Source: Mycobacterium sp. IS-1590
Lineage (GTDB): Bacteria; Actinomycetota; Actinomycetes; Mycobacteriales; Mycobacteriaceae
Length of the DNA: 64,000 nt
Assembly: GCF_001500025.1 (NCBI RefSeq)
Contig: NZ_LQIW01000012.1
Span: 186,001 to 250,000 of the forward strand
Reading direction: 5' to 3'
A model generated the notes under the pieces. It worked only from the letters and a program-made list of their open reading frames with translations. It was not told where the DNA came from and made no database searches. Shown here piece after piece: positions 8,571 to 20,710 of this stretch (position 1 is the stretch's first letter; each line of letters starts with the position of its first letter). Position numbers and translations under genes: made by a program.

Positions 8571-9326
8571 GTGACTGACGACATCCTGCTCATCGACACC
8601 CGCGACCGGGTGCGCACCCTGACCCTCAACCGACCGCAGTCGCGCAACGCGCTGTCGTCCGAGCTGCGCAGGCGGTTCTACCGCGCCCTCGGAGAGGCTC
8701 AGGCCGACGACGACGTCGACGTCGTGATCGTCACCGGCGCCGATCCGGTGTTCTGCGCGGGTCTGGACCTCAAGGAGCTGGGCGACACCAGCGAGCTGCC
8801 CGACATCTCGCCGAAGTGGCCGCCGATGACCAAGCCGGTGATCGGCGCGATCAACGGCGCGGCGGTCACCGGGGGCCTTGAGATCGCCCTGTACTGCGAT
8901 GTGCTGATCGCCTCCGACCAGGCGCGGTTCGCCGATACGCACGCCCGGGTCGGGCTGTTGCCGACGTGGGGGCTGTCGGTGCGCTTGCCGCAGAAGGTCG
9001 GCATTGGCATGGCCCGCCGGATGAGTTTGACCGGCGACTATCTGTCGGCCGAGGATGCGCTGCGGACCGGGCTGGTCACCCAGGTGGTGCCGCACGCCGA
9101 GCTGATGTCGAGCGCGCGGCAGGTCGCGGCGTCGATCGTCGGCAACAACCAACGGGCCGTGCGTGCGCTGCTGGCGTCCTATCACCGCATCGACGAGGCG
9201 CAGACCAACGAGGGACTGTGGATCGAGGCGGCGTCGGCGCGCGAGTGGATGCGCACCACCAGCGGCGACGACATCGCCGCCAACCGCGACGCCGTCCTGC
9301 AGCGAGGCCGCTCCCAGCTGCGCTGA
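8571..9326 (+). CDS. crotonase-fold enoyl-CoA hydratase-like protein
   Basis: A 251-aa EchA-type protein. The acyl-CoA oxyanion elements are present: FCAGLDL at 61-67 and NGAAVTGGLEIAL at 95-107. In true hydratases Glu lies in the PExxLG and xxExxLTG blocks (positions 144 and 164 of rat crotonase). Here these read DTHARVG (about 122-128) and ARRMSLTG (about 148-155), so both catalytic Glu appear replaced. It probably binds acyl-CoA but may do a different reaction, such as isomerisation or thioester hydrolysis, or be inactive. GTG start, leaderless-type promoter. Confidence 0.82.
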   Translation: MTDDILLIDTRDRVRTLTLNRPQSRNALSSELRRRFYRALGEAQADDDVDVVIVTGADPVFCAGLDLKELGDTSELPDISPKWPPMTKPVIGAINGAAVTGGLEIALYCDVLIASDQARFADTHARVGLLPTWGLSVRLPQKVGIGMARRMSLTGDYLSAEDALRTGLVTQVVPHAELMSSARQVAASIVGNNQRAVRALLASYHRIDEAQTNEGLWIEAASAREWMRTTSGDDIAANRDAVLQRGRSQLR

Positions 9327-9349
9327 CCTTCCCTTTGTTGCGCGAACGT

Positions 9350-9370
9350 GCGTGTCTGCACACGACACGC
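9350..9370. repeat. intergenic hairpin element, copy A
   Basis: GCGTGTC and GACACGC (7-bp perfect arms) enclose a 7-nt loop in the gap between the crotonase and methyltransferase genes. The flanks carry GCGAACGTGC before it and TTTGCGCACCCTCG after it. The core GTGTC-N7-GACAC with a GCGAnCG flank recurs in inverse orientation at 10031-10059. That suggests a short interspersed intergenic element rather than a one-off terminator. Confidence 0.5.
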
Positions 9371-9400
9371 CGCTGATTTACAGCAGTTTGCGCACCCTCG

Positions 9401-9406
9401 TACGCT
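9401..9406 (+). promoter_or_regulatory. leaderless -10 box (TACGCT) of methyltransferase gene
   Basis: TACGCT ends 6 nt before the GTG at 9413 and there is no ribosome binding site. This fits a leaderless transcript beginning at the start codon. Confidence 0.5.
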
Positions 9407-9412
9407 GCGAGC

Positions 9413-9979
9413 GTGAACGAAGCGCATGAGTACTGCGGAAGCGAGGAATGGCGGCAGCTGATCCGCGAGGTGATCCTGCCGTGGGCGTTGGGTGAGATCG
9501 ACCTCGGCGACGACGTCATCGAGGTCGGCCCCGGCTACGGCGCGACCACCGACGTGTTGAGCGAATCGGTGGGCCGGCTGACGTCAGTCGAGATCGACGA
9601 CGAACTCGCGGCGATGCTGACCGCTCGCTTCGCCGACGTCCCGAACGTCGAGATCGTGCGCGGCGACGCGACGGCGCTGTCCTACGACGACGACCGCTTC
9701 ACCGGCGCAGCATGTTTCACGATGCTGCACCACGTCCCCACCGCCGAACTTCAGGACCGGCTGTTCGCCGAGGTCGCACGGGTCCTGCGGCCGGGGGCGG
9801 CGCTGGTGGCCAGCGACAGCCTCGGCAGCGACGAGTTGGCCGTCGCGCACGAGGGCGACACCTACAATCCCGTCGACCCCGATACGCTGCCGGACCGGTT
9901 GGCGGCGGCGGGTTTCGGCGATGTGCGGGTCAAGACGACGGAGTTCGGCTGGGCCGCGGTAGCCCGCGCACGCTCATAG
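9413..9979 (+). CDS. class I SAM-dependent methyltransferase
   Basis: A 188-aa Rossmann methyltransferase. SAM motif I is VIEVGPGYG (35-43). An acidic ribose-binding block follows (SVEIDDEL), then GDATALSYDDDRF and FTMLHHV as motifs II and III, then a VLRPGAALVASD strand. The order matches the UbiE/Methyltransf_11 group that modifies small molecules or lipids; the acceptor is unknown. The gene stands alone, convergent with the MATE exporter gene. GTG start supported by the upstream TANNNT box. Confidence 0.85.
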   Translation: MNEAHEYCGSEEWRQLIREVILPWALGEIDLGDDVIEVGPGYGATTDVLSESVGRLTSVEIDDELAAMLTARFADVPNVEIVRGDATALSYDDDRFTGAACFTMLHHVPTAELQDRLFAEVARVLRPGAALVASDSLGSDELAVAHEGDTYNPVDPDTLPDRLAAAGFGDVRVKTTEFGWAAVARARS

Positions 9980-9995
9980 CGCGGACGCTGACGCC

Positions 9996-10059
9996 CCGCG
10001 AGCGCCCACATTCAGCCATTTCTTGGCGGTGTGTCGTACACAGACACGGGCGCTCGCGG
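9996..10059. terminator. long inverted repeat between convergent genes (element copy B)
   Basis: Perfect 12-bp arms CCGCGAGCGCCC (9996-10007) and GGGCGCTCGCGG (10048-10059) flank a 40-nt interior. The interior itself holds GTGTC-N7-GACAC (10031-10047). It fills the gap between the convergent methyltransferase and MATE genes, so it could act as a bidirectional terminator. There is no U-tract. Its core resembles the element at 9350-9370 in reverse. Confidence 0.5.
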
Positions 10060-10067
10060 CAGGAAAG

Positions 10068-12880
<2,813 letters not shown>

Positions 12881-15595
12881 CTACACCCGTTCCTTCTCGA
12901 CCAACTCGTAGGTCTCGATGACGTCGCCTTCCTTGATGTCGGAGTACGTCAGCGTCAGACCGCATTCATAACCCTCGCGGACCTCGGTGACGTCGTCCTT
13001 CTCCCGGCGCAGCGACGACACGGTGAGGTTCTCGGCCACGACGACGTTGTCGCGCAGCAGCCGGGCCTTCGCGTTGCGACGCATGATTCCGGACTGGACG
13101 AGGCAGCCGGCGATGTTGCCGACCTTCGACGACCGGAAGATCGCCCGGATCTCGGCGCGGCCGAGTTCGCGCTCCTCGTAGATCGGCTTGAGCATGCCCT
13201 TGAGCGCTGCTTCGATCTCATCGATCGCCTGGTAAATGATCGAGTAGTAGCGGATCTCCACACCCTCGCGGTTGGCCAGCTCGGTGGCTTTGCCCTCCGC
13301 GCGGACGTTGAAGCCGATGATGATCGCGTCCGAGGCCGACGCCAGGTTGACGTTGGTCTCGGTGACACCACCGACGCCGCGGTCGATGACACGCAGCTCC
13401 ACCTCGTCGTCGACCTGGATACCCAGCAGTGCCTCCTCGAGCGCCTCGACGGTACCGGCGTTGTCGCCCTTGAGGATCAGGTTCAACTGGCTGGTTTCCT
13501 TCAGCGCCGAATCCAGATCCTCGAGGCTGATCCGCTTGCGGCTGCGCGCCGCCAGCGCGTTGCGCTTGCGCGCGCTGCGCCGATCGGCGATCTGACGCGC
13601 GATGCGGTCCTCGTCGACGACGAGCAGGTTGTCACCGGCGCCGGGCACCGACGTGAAGCCGATGACCTGCACGGGCCGGGAGGGCAGCGCCTCCTCGACA
13701 TCCTCGCCGTGTTCGTCGACCATTCGGCGGACACGACCGTAGGCGTCACCCGACACGATCGAGTCGCCGACGCGCAGCGTGCCGCGCTGCACCAGCACCG
13801 TGGCCACCGGGCCGCGACCGCGGTCCAGGTGCGCCTCGATCGCGACACCCTGGGCCTCCATGTCCGGGTTGGCCCGCAGGTCCAGGGCGGCGTCCGCGGT
13901 CAGCACGACCGCTTCCAGCAGCGCCTCGATGTTGGTGCCCTGCTTGGCGGAGATGTCGACGAACATCGTGTCGCCGCCGTAGTCCTCGGGGATGAGCCCG
14001 TATTCGGTGAGCTGGCCGCGGATCTTGGCGGGGTCGGCGCCTTCCTTGTCGATCTTGTTGACCGCCACCACGATCGGAACCTCGGCGGCCTGGGCGTGGT
14101 TGATCGCCTCGACGGTCTGCGGCATCACGCCGTCGTCGGCGGCGACCACCAGGATCGCGATGTCGGTGGCCTTCGCACCGCGGGCACGCATGGCGGTGAA
14201 CGCCTCGTGACCCGGGGTGTCGATGAACGTGATCGGCCGGACGGTGCCGTCGAGGTCGACCTCGACCTGGTACGCGCCGATGTGCTGGGTGATGCCGCCG
14301 GCTTCGCCCTCGCGGACGTTGGCCTGACGGATGGTGTCCAGCAGCCGGGTCTTGCCGTGGTCGACGTGGCCCATGACCGTGACCACCGGCGGACGCTGTT
14401 CGAGGTCCTCCTCGCCGCCTTCGTCCTCGCCGTAGGTGAGGTCGAACGACTCGAGCAGTTCGCGGTCCTCGTCCTCCGGGGAGACGACCTGAACCTTATA
14501 GTTCATCTCGCTGCCGAGCAGTTCGAGGGTGTCGTCGCCGACGGACTGCGTCGCGGTGACCATCTCGCCGAGGTTGAACAGCGCCTGCACCAGCGCGGCC
14601 GGGTTGGCGTCGATCTTCTCGGCGAAGTCGCTCAGCGACGCGCCGCGGGCCAGCCGGATGGTCTCGCCGTTGCCGTGCGGCAGTCGGACGCCACCGACGA
14701 CCGGCGCCTGCATGTTCTCGTATTCGGCGCGTTTCGCCCTCTTCGACTTGCGTCCGCGCTTGGGCGCGCCGCCGGGACGACCGAACGCACCGGCCGCACC
14801 GCCACGCTGGCCGGGACGGCCACCGCCGCCGGGACGACCCCGGAAGCCTCCGCCGGCGGGCGCGCCGCCGCCACCGCCGCGGTAGTTACCGCCGCCACCG
14901 GCACCGCCGGGACCGCCGGGACGACCGCCGCCGCCACCGGGTCCGCGACCACCGGGGCCCGGACGCGGACCACCGGGGCGACCCATCGCACCGGGCCGGG
15001 CGCCGGGCGGACGCGGCGGCATATTGCCGGGCGTCGCACCGCCTGGGCGTGGCGCGCCGGGACGCGGACCACCGGGCCCGGGACGGGGGCCTTGGGGACG
15101 GGGAATCGGCCGGTCGACCGGCTGTTGAGAGGAGAACGGGTTGTTGCCGACGCGGGGTACGCGTGGCGCCGGCTTCGGCGCGCCCGGCGTGGGGCCCGGC
15201 CGCGGGCCGGGGGTCGGCCCCGGGCGGCTGGGCGGCGCGGCGGGTGTGGCCGGCGGGGCGGCGGCCGCCGCGGGTGGCGCGACGGCCGGAGCCTCGGTGG
15301 CGGGTGCCGCAGGCTTGGGCGCCGGCGCGGGCTCCGTCGGAGCGGCGCTCTTGGCAGGCGCGGCCGGCGCGGCGGTCGATGGGGCGGCCGCCGAACCATT
15401 GCCATCGGATTTGACCTTCTCGGCGGCCTTTTTGCCGCCGCCGAAGGATTCGCGCAACCGGCGCGCAACCGGGGCCTCCACCGTGGAGGATGCGGATTTG
15501 ACGAATTCGCCTTGTTCGCTCAGACGAGCGAGAACTTCCTTACTGGTGACACCGAGTTCCTTGGCCAACTCGTGTACACGGGCCTTACCTGCCAC
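12881..15595 (-). CDS. infB: translation initiation factor IF-2
   Basis: A 904-aa IF-2. It begins with the IF2_N helical domain ([22 protein letters not shown]). A Pro/Gly/Arg/Ala-rich disordered linker spans roughly residues 60-290. A second IF2_N region precedes the GTPase: G1 GHVDHGKT near 405, G3 DTPGHE near 460 and G4 NKID near 513. The C-terminal beta barrels, which bind fMet-tRNA, follow. The linker is long and glycine-rich, as in other actinobacteria. It sits between ylxR and rbfA in the conserved order. Confidence 0.97.
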   Translation of the reverse strand: MAGKARVHELAKELGVTSKEVLARLSEQGEFVKSASSTVEAPVARRLRESFGGGKKAAEKVKSDGNGSAAAPSTAAPAAPAKSAAPTEPAPAPKPAAPATEAPAVAPPAAAAAPPATPAAPPSRPGPTPGPRPGPTPGAPKPAPRVPRVGNNPFSSQQPVDRPIPRPQGPRPGPGGPRPGAPRPGGATPGNMPPRPPGARPGAMGRPGGPRPGPGGRGPGGGGGRPGGPGGAGGGGNYRGGGGGAPAGGGFRGRPGGGGRPGQRGGAAGAFGRPGGAPKRGRKSKRAKRAEYENMQAPVVGGVRLPHGNGETIRLARGASLSDFAEKIDANPAALVQALFNLGEMVTATQSVGDDTLELLGSEMNYKVQVVSPEDEDRELLESFDLTYGEDEGGEEDLEQRPPVVTVMGHVDHGKTRLLDTIRQANVREGEAGGITQHIGAYQVEVDLDGTVRPITFIDTPGHEAFTAMRARGAKATDIAILVVAADDGVMPQTVEAINHAQAAEVPIVVAVNKIDKEGADPAKIRGQLTEYGLIPEDYGGDTMFVDISAKQGTNIEALLEAVVLTADAALDLRANPDMEAQGVAIEAHLDRGRGPVATVLVQRGTLRVGDSIVSGDAYGRVRRMVDEHGEDVEEALPSRPVQVIGFTSVPGAGDNLLVVDEDRIARQIADRRSARKRNALAARSRKRISLEDLDSALKETSQLNLILKGDNAGTVEALEEALLGIQVDDEVELRVIDRGVGGVTETNVNLASASDAIIIGFNVRAEGKATELANREGVEIRYYSIIYQAIDEIEAALKGMLKPIYEERELGRAEIRAIFRSSKVGNIAGCLVQSGIMRRNAKARLLRDNVVVAENLTVSSLRREKDDVTEVREGYECGLTLTYSDIKEGDVIETYELVEKERV

Positions 15596-15673
15596 TACAT
15601 CTCCATCTCTAGAGGCGTCAGCGGTGGTAGGCGCCGCGCCTCGGGTTAGCTATGACGCATGGTCATCGGGACT

Positions 15674-16066
15674 TCACGGTGTGCTCATGTTCTTCGCTAC
15701 CTGTTCTGTTGCCGAGGGGTCGGGCGGGTCGGCACTGCTGCGAGTGCCGACACACTCGATCACCGCGGATACGTCCGGTGAACCGGTGATGCGCAACGCT
15801 CGACCGAACGCTCGCCGACGAATCGCTGCCTCGAGGCACTGAGGAGTGGGATGCAGCCACGCACCCCGCCCCGGCAGCTTTCTCGCCCGGTCAACGGTGA
15901 CGGTGCCGAGAGAATTCCCAGCCCCATCGACGTTGCCGACAGCGACCACCCGAAGCAGTTCGACGGCCAGCTCTCGTTTCCGGCAACCAACGCAGGTCCG
16001 CACCGGTCCGACAGGATCGTCGGGGCTGCGTCGTTGCGCCGAAGCCGAAGTCTCGCGCTGGATCAC
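15674..16066 (-). CDS. ylxR: YlxR family RNA-binding protein
   Basis: A small (130 aa) YlxR/DUF448 protein. The family signature RTCVGCRKR opens the fold, followed by ELLRVVAV, the GRGAWLHPTPQCLE block and a basic RRRAFGRALR helix. Members bind RNA or nucleoid and always sit between nusA and infB. Two GTG starts are plausible: 16066 (VIQRET, used here) and 16084 (six residues longer). Neither has a clear ribosome binding site, so the start is uncertain. The C-terminal tail after the fold is longer than in many relatives. Confidence 0.85.
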   Translation of the reverse strand: MIQRETSASAQRRSPDDPVGPVRTCVGCRKRELAVELLRVVAVGNVDGAGNSLGTVTVDRARKLPGRGAWLHPTPQCLEAAIRRRAFGRALRITGSPDVSAVIECVGTRSSADPPDPSATEQVAKNMSTP

Positions 16067-16143
16067 AGGTGAGTCTACCGTCACGTCCGCTGGTATTTGA
16101 AATGGCTGCGCTGCTCGGCGTGGACGCGTGCGCCGGCCGGCGC

Positions 16144-17187
16144 TTACCGGTCCCCCACGGCGCCGCGGGCCGCGTCCTGGTCGGGCTCGCCGGTGCCCGC
16201 GGGAGGCGCGTCGCTGCGGATGTCGATGCGCCAACCGGTGAGCCGGGCCGCCAGCCGGGCGTTCTGCCCTTCCTTGCCGATGGCCAGCGACAGCTGGAAG
16301 TCGGGTACGACGACGCGGGCCGCGCGGGCGGCCTCGTCGATGACGGTCACCGAGACCACCTTGGCCGGTGAGAGCGCGTTGGCGACGAACTTCGCCGGAT
16401 CGGGGTCGTAGTCGATGATGTCGATCTTCTCGCCCGACAGTTCGCTCATCACATTGCGCACCCGCTGACCCATCGGCCCGATGCAGGCGCCCTTGGCGTT
16501 GAGCCCAGGAACCCGCGAGGCCACCGCGATCTTCGAGCGGTGACCGGCCTCCCTGGCGACCGCGACGATCTCGACCGAACCCTCGGCGATCTCGGGCACC
16601 TCGAGCGAGAACAGCTTGCGCACCAGGTTCGGATGCGTGCGCGACAACGTGATCAGCGGTTCCCGCGCGCCGCGGCTGACGCCCACGACGTAGCAGCGCA
16701 ACCGGTCGCCGTGTTCGTAGCGCTCGCCGGGCACCTGCTCCGCGGCGGGGATGACGCCCTCGGAACCCTTCGTCTCACTGCCCATCCGGACCACGACGAG
16801 GCCGCGGGCGTTGGCCCGCGCATCACGCTGGATCACCCCGCCCACGATGTCGCCCTCGCGCGCGGAGAACTCGCCGTAGGTCTTCTCGTTCTCGGCGTCG
16901 CGGAATCTCTGCAACATCACCTGCCGCGCCGTCGTCGCGGCGACGCGACCGAATCCTTCTGGGGTGTCGTCCCATTCGGTGATCGTGTTGCCGTCCTCGT
17001 CCACCTCGCTCGCGATGACCTTGACCTCGCCGGTCTTGCGGTCGATCTCGATGCGCGCCTCGGCGGCATGGCCCTCGGTGTGTCGATAGGCCGTCAGCAG
17101 CGCGGATTTGATGGTCTCGACGAGCTCGCCCACCGGTATTCCGCGGTCGACCTCGATGGCGTGTAGCGCGGCCATGTCGATGTTCAC
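16144..17187 (-). CDS. nusA: transcription termination/antitermination factor NusA
   Basis: A 347-aa NusA. The N-terminal RNA-polymerase-binding domain comes first (residues 1-125). The S1 domain follows ([22 protein letters not shown], about 110-195), then two KH domains, with [10 protein letters not shown] and [19 protein letters not shown]. There is no acidic C-terminal repeat, as usual in actinobacteria. NusA modulates pausing, Rho and intrinsic termination, and rRNA antitermination. The start overlaps the rimP stop (ATGA at 17184-17187). Confidence 0.96.
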   Translation of the reverse strand: MNIDMAALHAIEVDRGIPVGELVETIKSALLTAYRHTEGHAAEARIEIDRKTGEVKVIASEVDEDGNTITEWDDTPEGFGRVAATTARQVMLQRFRDAENEKTYGEFSAREGDIVGGVIQRDARANARGLVVVRMGSETKGSEGVIPAAEQVPGERYEHGDRLRCYVVGVSRGAREPLITLSRTHPNLVRKLFSLEVPEIAEGSVEIVAVAREAGHRSKIAVASRVPGLNAKGACIGPMGQRVRNVMSELSGEKIDIIDYDPDPAKFVANALSPAKVVSVTVIDEAARAARVVVPDFQLSLAIGKEGQNARLAARLTGWRIDIRSDAPPAGTGEPDQDAARGAVGDR

Positions 17188-17723
17188 GCCGACGCCTCCT
17201 TCCCAGATTGGCCGACCAGCTCCAGCTCTCGCGGATTGGGAGGCGAGAATTCAACTTGCACAACAGCTTTCGAGATACCGTTGAGCGGCAACTCGCGGAC
17301 CGAGAAGTTGGCCTGTCGGCCGGCCCGCACCACCAAACGCACCACGCCGTCGCGGGTTTCGCCGAGCCTGCCGGTGAGCTGCGAGCCGTCGGACAGGGTC
17401 AGTTCGACCTTGCGGCCGCGCGCTCGGCGGTAGTGCTTCTCGGCGGTCAGCGGCCGGTCCACACCCGGTGAGGTGACCTCGAGGACATAGGGCGCGGATC
17501 GGTCGTCGACCTCATCGAGCAGCGCAGAAGCAGCACGGGACAGTTGGGCGATCGAAGCGAGGTCGAGGCCGTCGTCCCCGTCGGCCACCACCGTGATGCG
17601 CGGCGGACGCGCGGCCGGGTCGACGATCACGTCCTCGATTTCGTAACCCGCACGCGCGAACTCGCCGTCGAGTAGCTCGATCACCTCTTTCTGCGACGGT
17701 AATCCCGCAGAACGCTCCGTCAC
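17184..17723 (-). CDS. rimP: ribosome maturation factor RimP
   Basis: A 179-aa RimP, needed for 30S maturation. It carries the N-terminal alpha/beta domain ending in [14 protein letters not shown], the family signature, and an SH3-like C-terminal domain ([11 protein letters not shown], then [10 protein letters not shown]). The GTG at 17723 is chosen because GAGGAG lies 6 nt upstream; the longer frame overlaps the divergent lipoprotein gene. RimP heads the nusA-ylxR-infB-rbfA-nrnA-dinF operon. A TATCGT -10 candidate at 17790-17795 may drive it. Confidence 0.92.
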   Translation of the reverse strand: MTERSAGLPSQKEVIELLDGEFARAGYEIEDVIVDPAARPPRITVVADGDDGLDLASIAQLSRAASALLDEVDDRSAPYVLEVTSPGVDRPLTAEKHYRRARGRKVELTLSDGSQLTGRLGETRDGVVRLVVRAGRQANFSVRELPLNGISKAVVQVEFSPPNPRELELVGQSGKEASA

Positions 17724-17789
17724 GGCGAGCTCCTCGTCTTGAGTTGTCCGGACACGATCCCCGGCGACACACCTCGGAACCAACACTCC

Positions 17790-17795
17790 ACGATA
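17790..17795 (-). promoter_or_regulatory. -10 candidate (TATCGT) for the rimP-nusA-infB operon
   Basis: On the minus strand TATCGT lies 66 nt before the rimP GTG in the gap between divergent genes. No good -35 at 16-18 bp was found. Placement rests only on the TANNNT match. Confidence 0.35.
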
Positions 17796-17856
17796 CGCCA
17801 GCACCGGCGCGGTAAACGCCAAACGAACACCGATGCGGACCGAGCGCAATGGCAAG

Positions 17857-18366
17857 ATGATCTCCGTGCCGAGCCCCCCGCCGACCATCAGCAGAAGACG
17901 CGTGTTGGCCTCGGCGGCGGCATTGGCGCTGCTGGGCGCAACCGCGGCCGCCTGCGGCTCGCCGCCTCCGCCGCCCGAGGTCGACGAACTCGCCGCTCAG
18001 CTCGAGCGTGCGCGCGCCGACAGCCAATTGGCCACCGACGCGGCGGCCAACGAGCGCGGGACCGTTGCGGAGGCCCTGACGGCGGTGGCGGCCGAACGCG
18101 CGGCCCACGCCCAGGCGCTGTCCGACGAGTTGGTCCGGTTGCGCGGCGACGAGGCACCCACGTCCACTCCTACCAGCACCACCGCGGAACCGGCGAAGCC
18201 GCCCACCGTCAAGGACGCCGTCAACGCGCTGCGGGCGTCGGCGTCGAGCGCCGCCGAGCTGGCGGCCAAACTGTCGGGCTACCGCGCCGGACTCGTCGCC
18301 TCGATCGCCGCGGCGTGCACGGCCGCGTACATGGTCGCCCTCGCCGAACCGGAGAAACCGCTATGA
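17857..18366 (+). CDS. Tat-type lipoprotein with C-terminal membrane segment
   Basis: A 169-aa protein. The N-terminus has [16 protein letters not shown] and then AAAC (Cys33), a twin-arginine signal with a lipobox-like end. Next comes an Ala/Glu-rich region (about 45-100), probably coiled coil, a Thr/Pro linker, and a hydrophobic stretch near 143-165. The same arrangement is found beside proS in M. tuberculosis (Rv2843). The ATG at 17857 is preferred because the Tat motif then lies close to the start; a GTG three codons later is also possible. Its stop overlaps the ferritin-like gene start (ATGA). Function unknown. Confidence 0.75.
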   Translation: MISVPSPPPTISRRRVLASAAALALLGATAAACGSPPPPPEVDELAAQLERARADSQLATDAAANERGTVAEALTAVAAERAAHAQALSDELVRLRGDEAPTSTPTSTTAEPAKPPTVKDAVNALRASASSAAELAAKLSGYRAGLVASIAAACTAAYMVALAEPEKPL

Positions 18367-18830
18367 CATCGGCAGAGCCCACGCCGACGCGGCCGTCGGA
18401 GGCCGCGGACGGCGCGCTCTACGACGCGATCGCCACCGAACACGCGACCATCTACGGATACGGCGTCGTGTCGGCGCGCTCGGCGCCCGAGGACAACACG
18501 CTGGTGGCCAAGTCCATGGCCGAGCACCGTGAACGCCGCGAGGCCGGGCTGCAGATGCTCGAGGACCGGTCCGTCGCCGGCCCCCTGCCCGCTGCGGGCT
18601 ATCAGCTGCCGATGGAGGTCAAGACCCCCGCCGACGCCGCCAGGCTCGCGGTGCGGATGGAGGAGGACGCGGCCGTCGCGTGGCGCGCCGTCGTCGAGCA
18701 GGCCACCTCCGAGCAGGAGCGGGCGTTCGGCGTTGAGGCGCTGACGCAGTGCGCGGTGCGGGCGGCGCGGTGGAGCCGACTGCTGGGCACGACGCCGGTC
18801 ACGGTGCCGTTTCCCGGCGGCAGCGAGTAA
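18363..18830 (+). CDS. DUF4439 ferritin-like domain protein
   Basis: A 155-aa four-helix protein of the DUF4439 family. It opens with ALYDAIATEHATIYGYGVVSA, where Glu and His resemble ferritin-like iron ligands. A second helix pair contains AEHRERREAG, and MEEDAAVAWRAVVEQA follows. Ferritin-like proteins use paired Glu/His carboxylates; metal binding here is inferred. It is translationally coupled to the preceding Tat lipoprotein, so the two may form an envelope-associated pair. It is convergent with proS. Confidence 0.82.
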   Translation: MTSAEPTPTRPSEAADGALYDAIATEHATIYGYGVVSARSAPEDNTLVAKSMAEHRERREAGLQMLEDRSVAGPLPAAGYQLPMEVKTPADAARLAVRMEEDAAVAWRAVVEQATSEQERAFGVEALTQCAVRAARWSRLLGTTPVTVPFPGGSE

Positions 18831-18858
18831 CCACCACGCGCCGAGTGTGGGCGTATGT

Positions 18859-18882
18859 CACGCCTCGGCCGCCTCAGGCGTG
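18859..18882. terminator. hairpin between convergent DUF4439 and proS genes
   Basis: CACGCCT (18859-18865) and AGGCGTG (18876-18882) pair around a 10-nt loop. GTGGG and CCCAC lie further out on each side. It is centred in the 71-bp gap between two convergent genes, so a bidirectional terminator is likely. There is no T-run, as usual in mycobacteria. Confidence 0.5.
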
Positions 18883-18901
18883 CGGGTAACCCACGTTCGC
18901 G

Positions 18902-20644
18902 CTAGGGCCGGAGGGCGGCGACGATCTCGTCGGCCGCGGCGCCGACCGCAATCTCGCGCGTCTCGCCGGAGAACCGGTCGCGCAGCTCGACGACGCCGTC
19001 GGCCCAGCCGCGGCCGACCACGACGAGCCACGGCACACCGAGCAGCTCGGCGTCCTTGAACTTCACCCCCGGCGAGGCGGTGCGGTCGTCGAGCAGCACG
19101 TCAATCCCGCGGCAATCCAATTCGCCGGCCAGTTCTTCGGCCCCGGCGCGCGCCGCGGCGTCCTTGTTCGCGATGACGAGGTGGACGTCGAACGGTGACA
19201 CCTCCGACGGCCAGCGCAGCCCGAGCTCGTCGTGGTGTTGTTCGGCGATGACGGCAACCAGCCGCGACACCCCGATGCCGTAGGAGCCCATGGTCAACCG
19301 GACCGGCTTGCCGTTTTCGCCGAGCACGTCGACCTCGAACGCGTCGGTGTACTTGCGGCCCAGCTGGAAGATGTGGCCGATCTCGATACCGCGCGCGCTC
19401 ACCAGCGGCCCGGCCCCGTCCGGCGACGGGTCGCCGTCGCGCACCTCGGCGGCCTCGATGGTGCCGTCGGCGACGAAGTCGCGACCGGCCACCAGGCCCA
19501 CGACGTGCTTGCCGGGTTGGTCGGCGCCGGTGATCCACGACGTCCCGTCGACCACCCGGGGGTCGACCAGATAGCGAACCCCGTTGGCCAGCAATGCCTT
19601 CGGGCCGATGTACCCCTTGACGAGGAACGGATACCTGGCGAAGTCGGCGTCGTCGAGCAGCGCGTACTCGGCCGGTTCGAGCGCGGCGCCCAGACGTTTG
19701 TCGTCAACCTCCCGATCGCCGGGCACACCGATGCCCAGCAGCTCCCACTCGCCGCCCGGCACGCGGGTCTTGAGCATGACGTTCTTGAGGGTGTCGGCCG
19801 CGGTGACGGTGCGGTCGAGGGTCGCGTTGGCCCAGTCGACCAGCGTGGCGATCGTCGGAGTGTCCGGGGTGTCGTGGACCTTGGCCTCGGGCTGCCCGTC
19901 GATGGGCAGCGCAGCCGGGGCGGCGGTGGTCACCGCTTCGACGTTGGCGGCGTAGCCGGATTCCAGACACCGCACGAACGTGTCCTCGCCGATCTCGCTC
20001 TCGGCCAGGAACTCCTCGGACGCGCTGCCGCCCATCGCCCCCGAGACCGCCGAGACGATGACGTACCGGACGCCCAACCGGTCGAAGATCCGCTGGTAGG
20101 CCTGCCGGTGGGCCAGGTACTGCGCGCGCAGCCCGTCGTCGTCGACGTCGAACGAGTACGAGTCCTTCATGACGAACTCGCGGCCGCGCAGGATTCCCGC
20201 GCGCGGGCGCGCCTCGTCGCGGTACTTGGTCTGAATCTGGAACAGCAGCAGCGGAAAGTCCTTGTAGGAGCTGTACTCCCCCTTGACCGTCAGGGTGAAG
20301 AACTCTTCGTGCGTCGGGCCCAGCATGTAGTCGTTGCGCCGGCGGTCCTGCAGCCGGAACACGCTGTCGCCGTACTCGGTCCAGCGGTTGGTCGTCTCGT
20401 ACGGCCCCTTCGGCAGCAGCGCAGGGAACAGGATCTCCTGGCCGCCGATGGCGGTCATCTCGTCGCGGACGACCCGTTCGATGTTGCGCAGCACCCGCAG
20501 CCCCAGCGGCAGCCAGCTGTACAGGCCGGGCCCGACCGGTCGGACGTAGCCGGCGCGGATCAGCAGTTTGTGGCTGGGCACTTCGGCGTCGGCCGGGTCG
20601 TCACGCAGGGTGCGCAGGAACAGCTCCGACATGCGGGTGATCAC
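18902..20644 (-). CDS. proS: prolyl-tRNA synthetase
   Basis: A 580-aa class II synthetase of the bacterial type with an editing domain. Motif 1 lies in [13 protein letters not shown]; motif 2 in [29 protein letters not shown]. The INS editing domain fills roughly residues 225-400. Motif 3 and the anticodon-binding domain follow ([21 protein letters not shown], then the C-terminal HGTP fold). The GTG at 20644 ([10 protein letters not shown]) has AAGG 9 nt upstream. A TTG three codons earlier is less likely. Same place as proS in M. tuberculosis. Confidence 0.95.
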   Translation of the reverse strand: MITRMSELFLRTLRDDPADAEVPSHKLLIRAGYVRPVGPGLYSWLPLGLRVLRNIERVVRDEMTAIGGQEILFPALLPKGPYETTNRWTEYGDSVFRLQDRRRNDYMLGPTHEEFFTLTVKGEYSSYKDFPLLLFQIQTKYRDEARPRAGILRGREFVMKDSYSFDVDDDGLRAQYLAHRQAYQRIFDRLGVRYVIVSAVSGAMGGSASEEFLAESEIGEDTFVRCLESGYAANVEAVTTAAPAALPIDGQPEAKVHDTPDTPTIATLVDWANATLDRTVTAADTLKNVMLKTRVPGGEWELLGIGVPGDREVDDKRLGAALEPAEYALLDDADFARYPFLVKGYIGPKALLANGVRYLVDPRVVDGTSWITGADQPGKHVVGLVAGRDFVADGTIEAAEVRDGDPSPDGAGPLVSARGIEIGHIFQLGRKYTDAFEVDVLGENGKPVRLTMGSYGIGVSRLVAVIAEQHHDELGLRWPSEVSPFDVHLVIANKDAAARAGAEELAGELDCRGIDVLLDDRTASPGVKFKDAELLGVPWLVVVGRGWADGVVELRDRFSGETREIAVGAAADEIVAALRP

Positions 20645-20710
20645 AGGCGACAACCTTACTGACCGTGTTGATCCCCCGATCGCTACGCTCCTACCCCGCC
20701 GGAACCCGGG

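Noticed and set aside
14750..15300. dense GC repeats that resemble a repeat array
   Set aside because: They are codons of the Gly/Pro/Arg linker of IF-2, not a separate DNA repeat.
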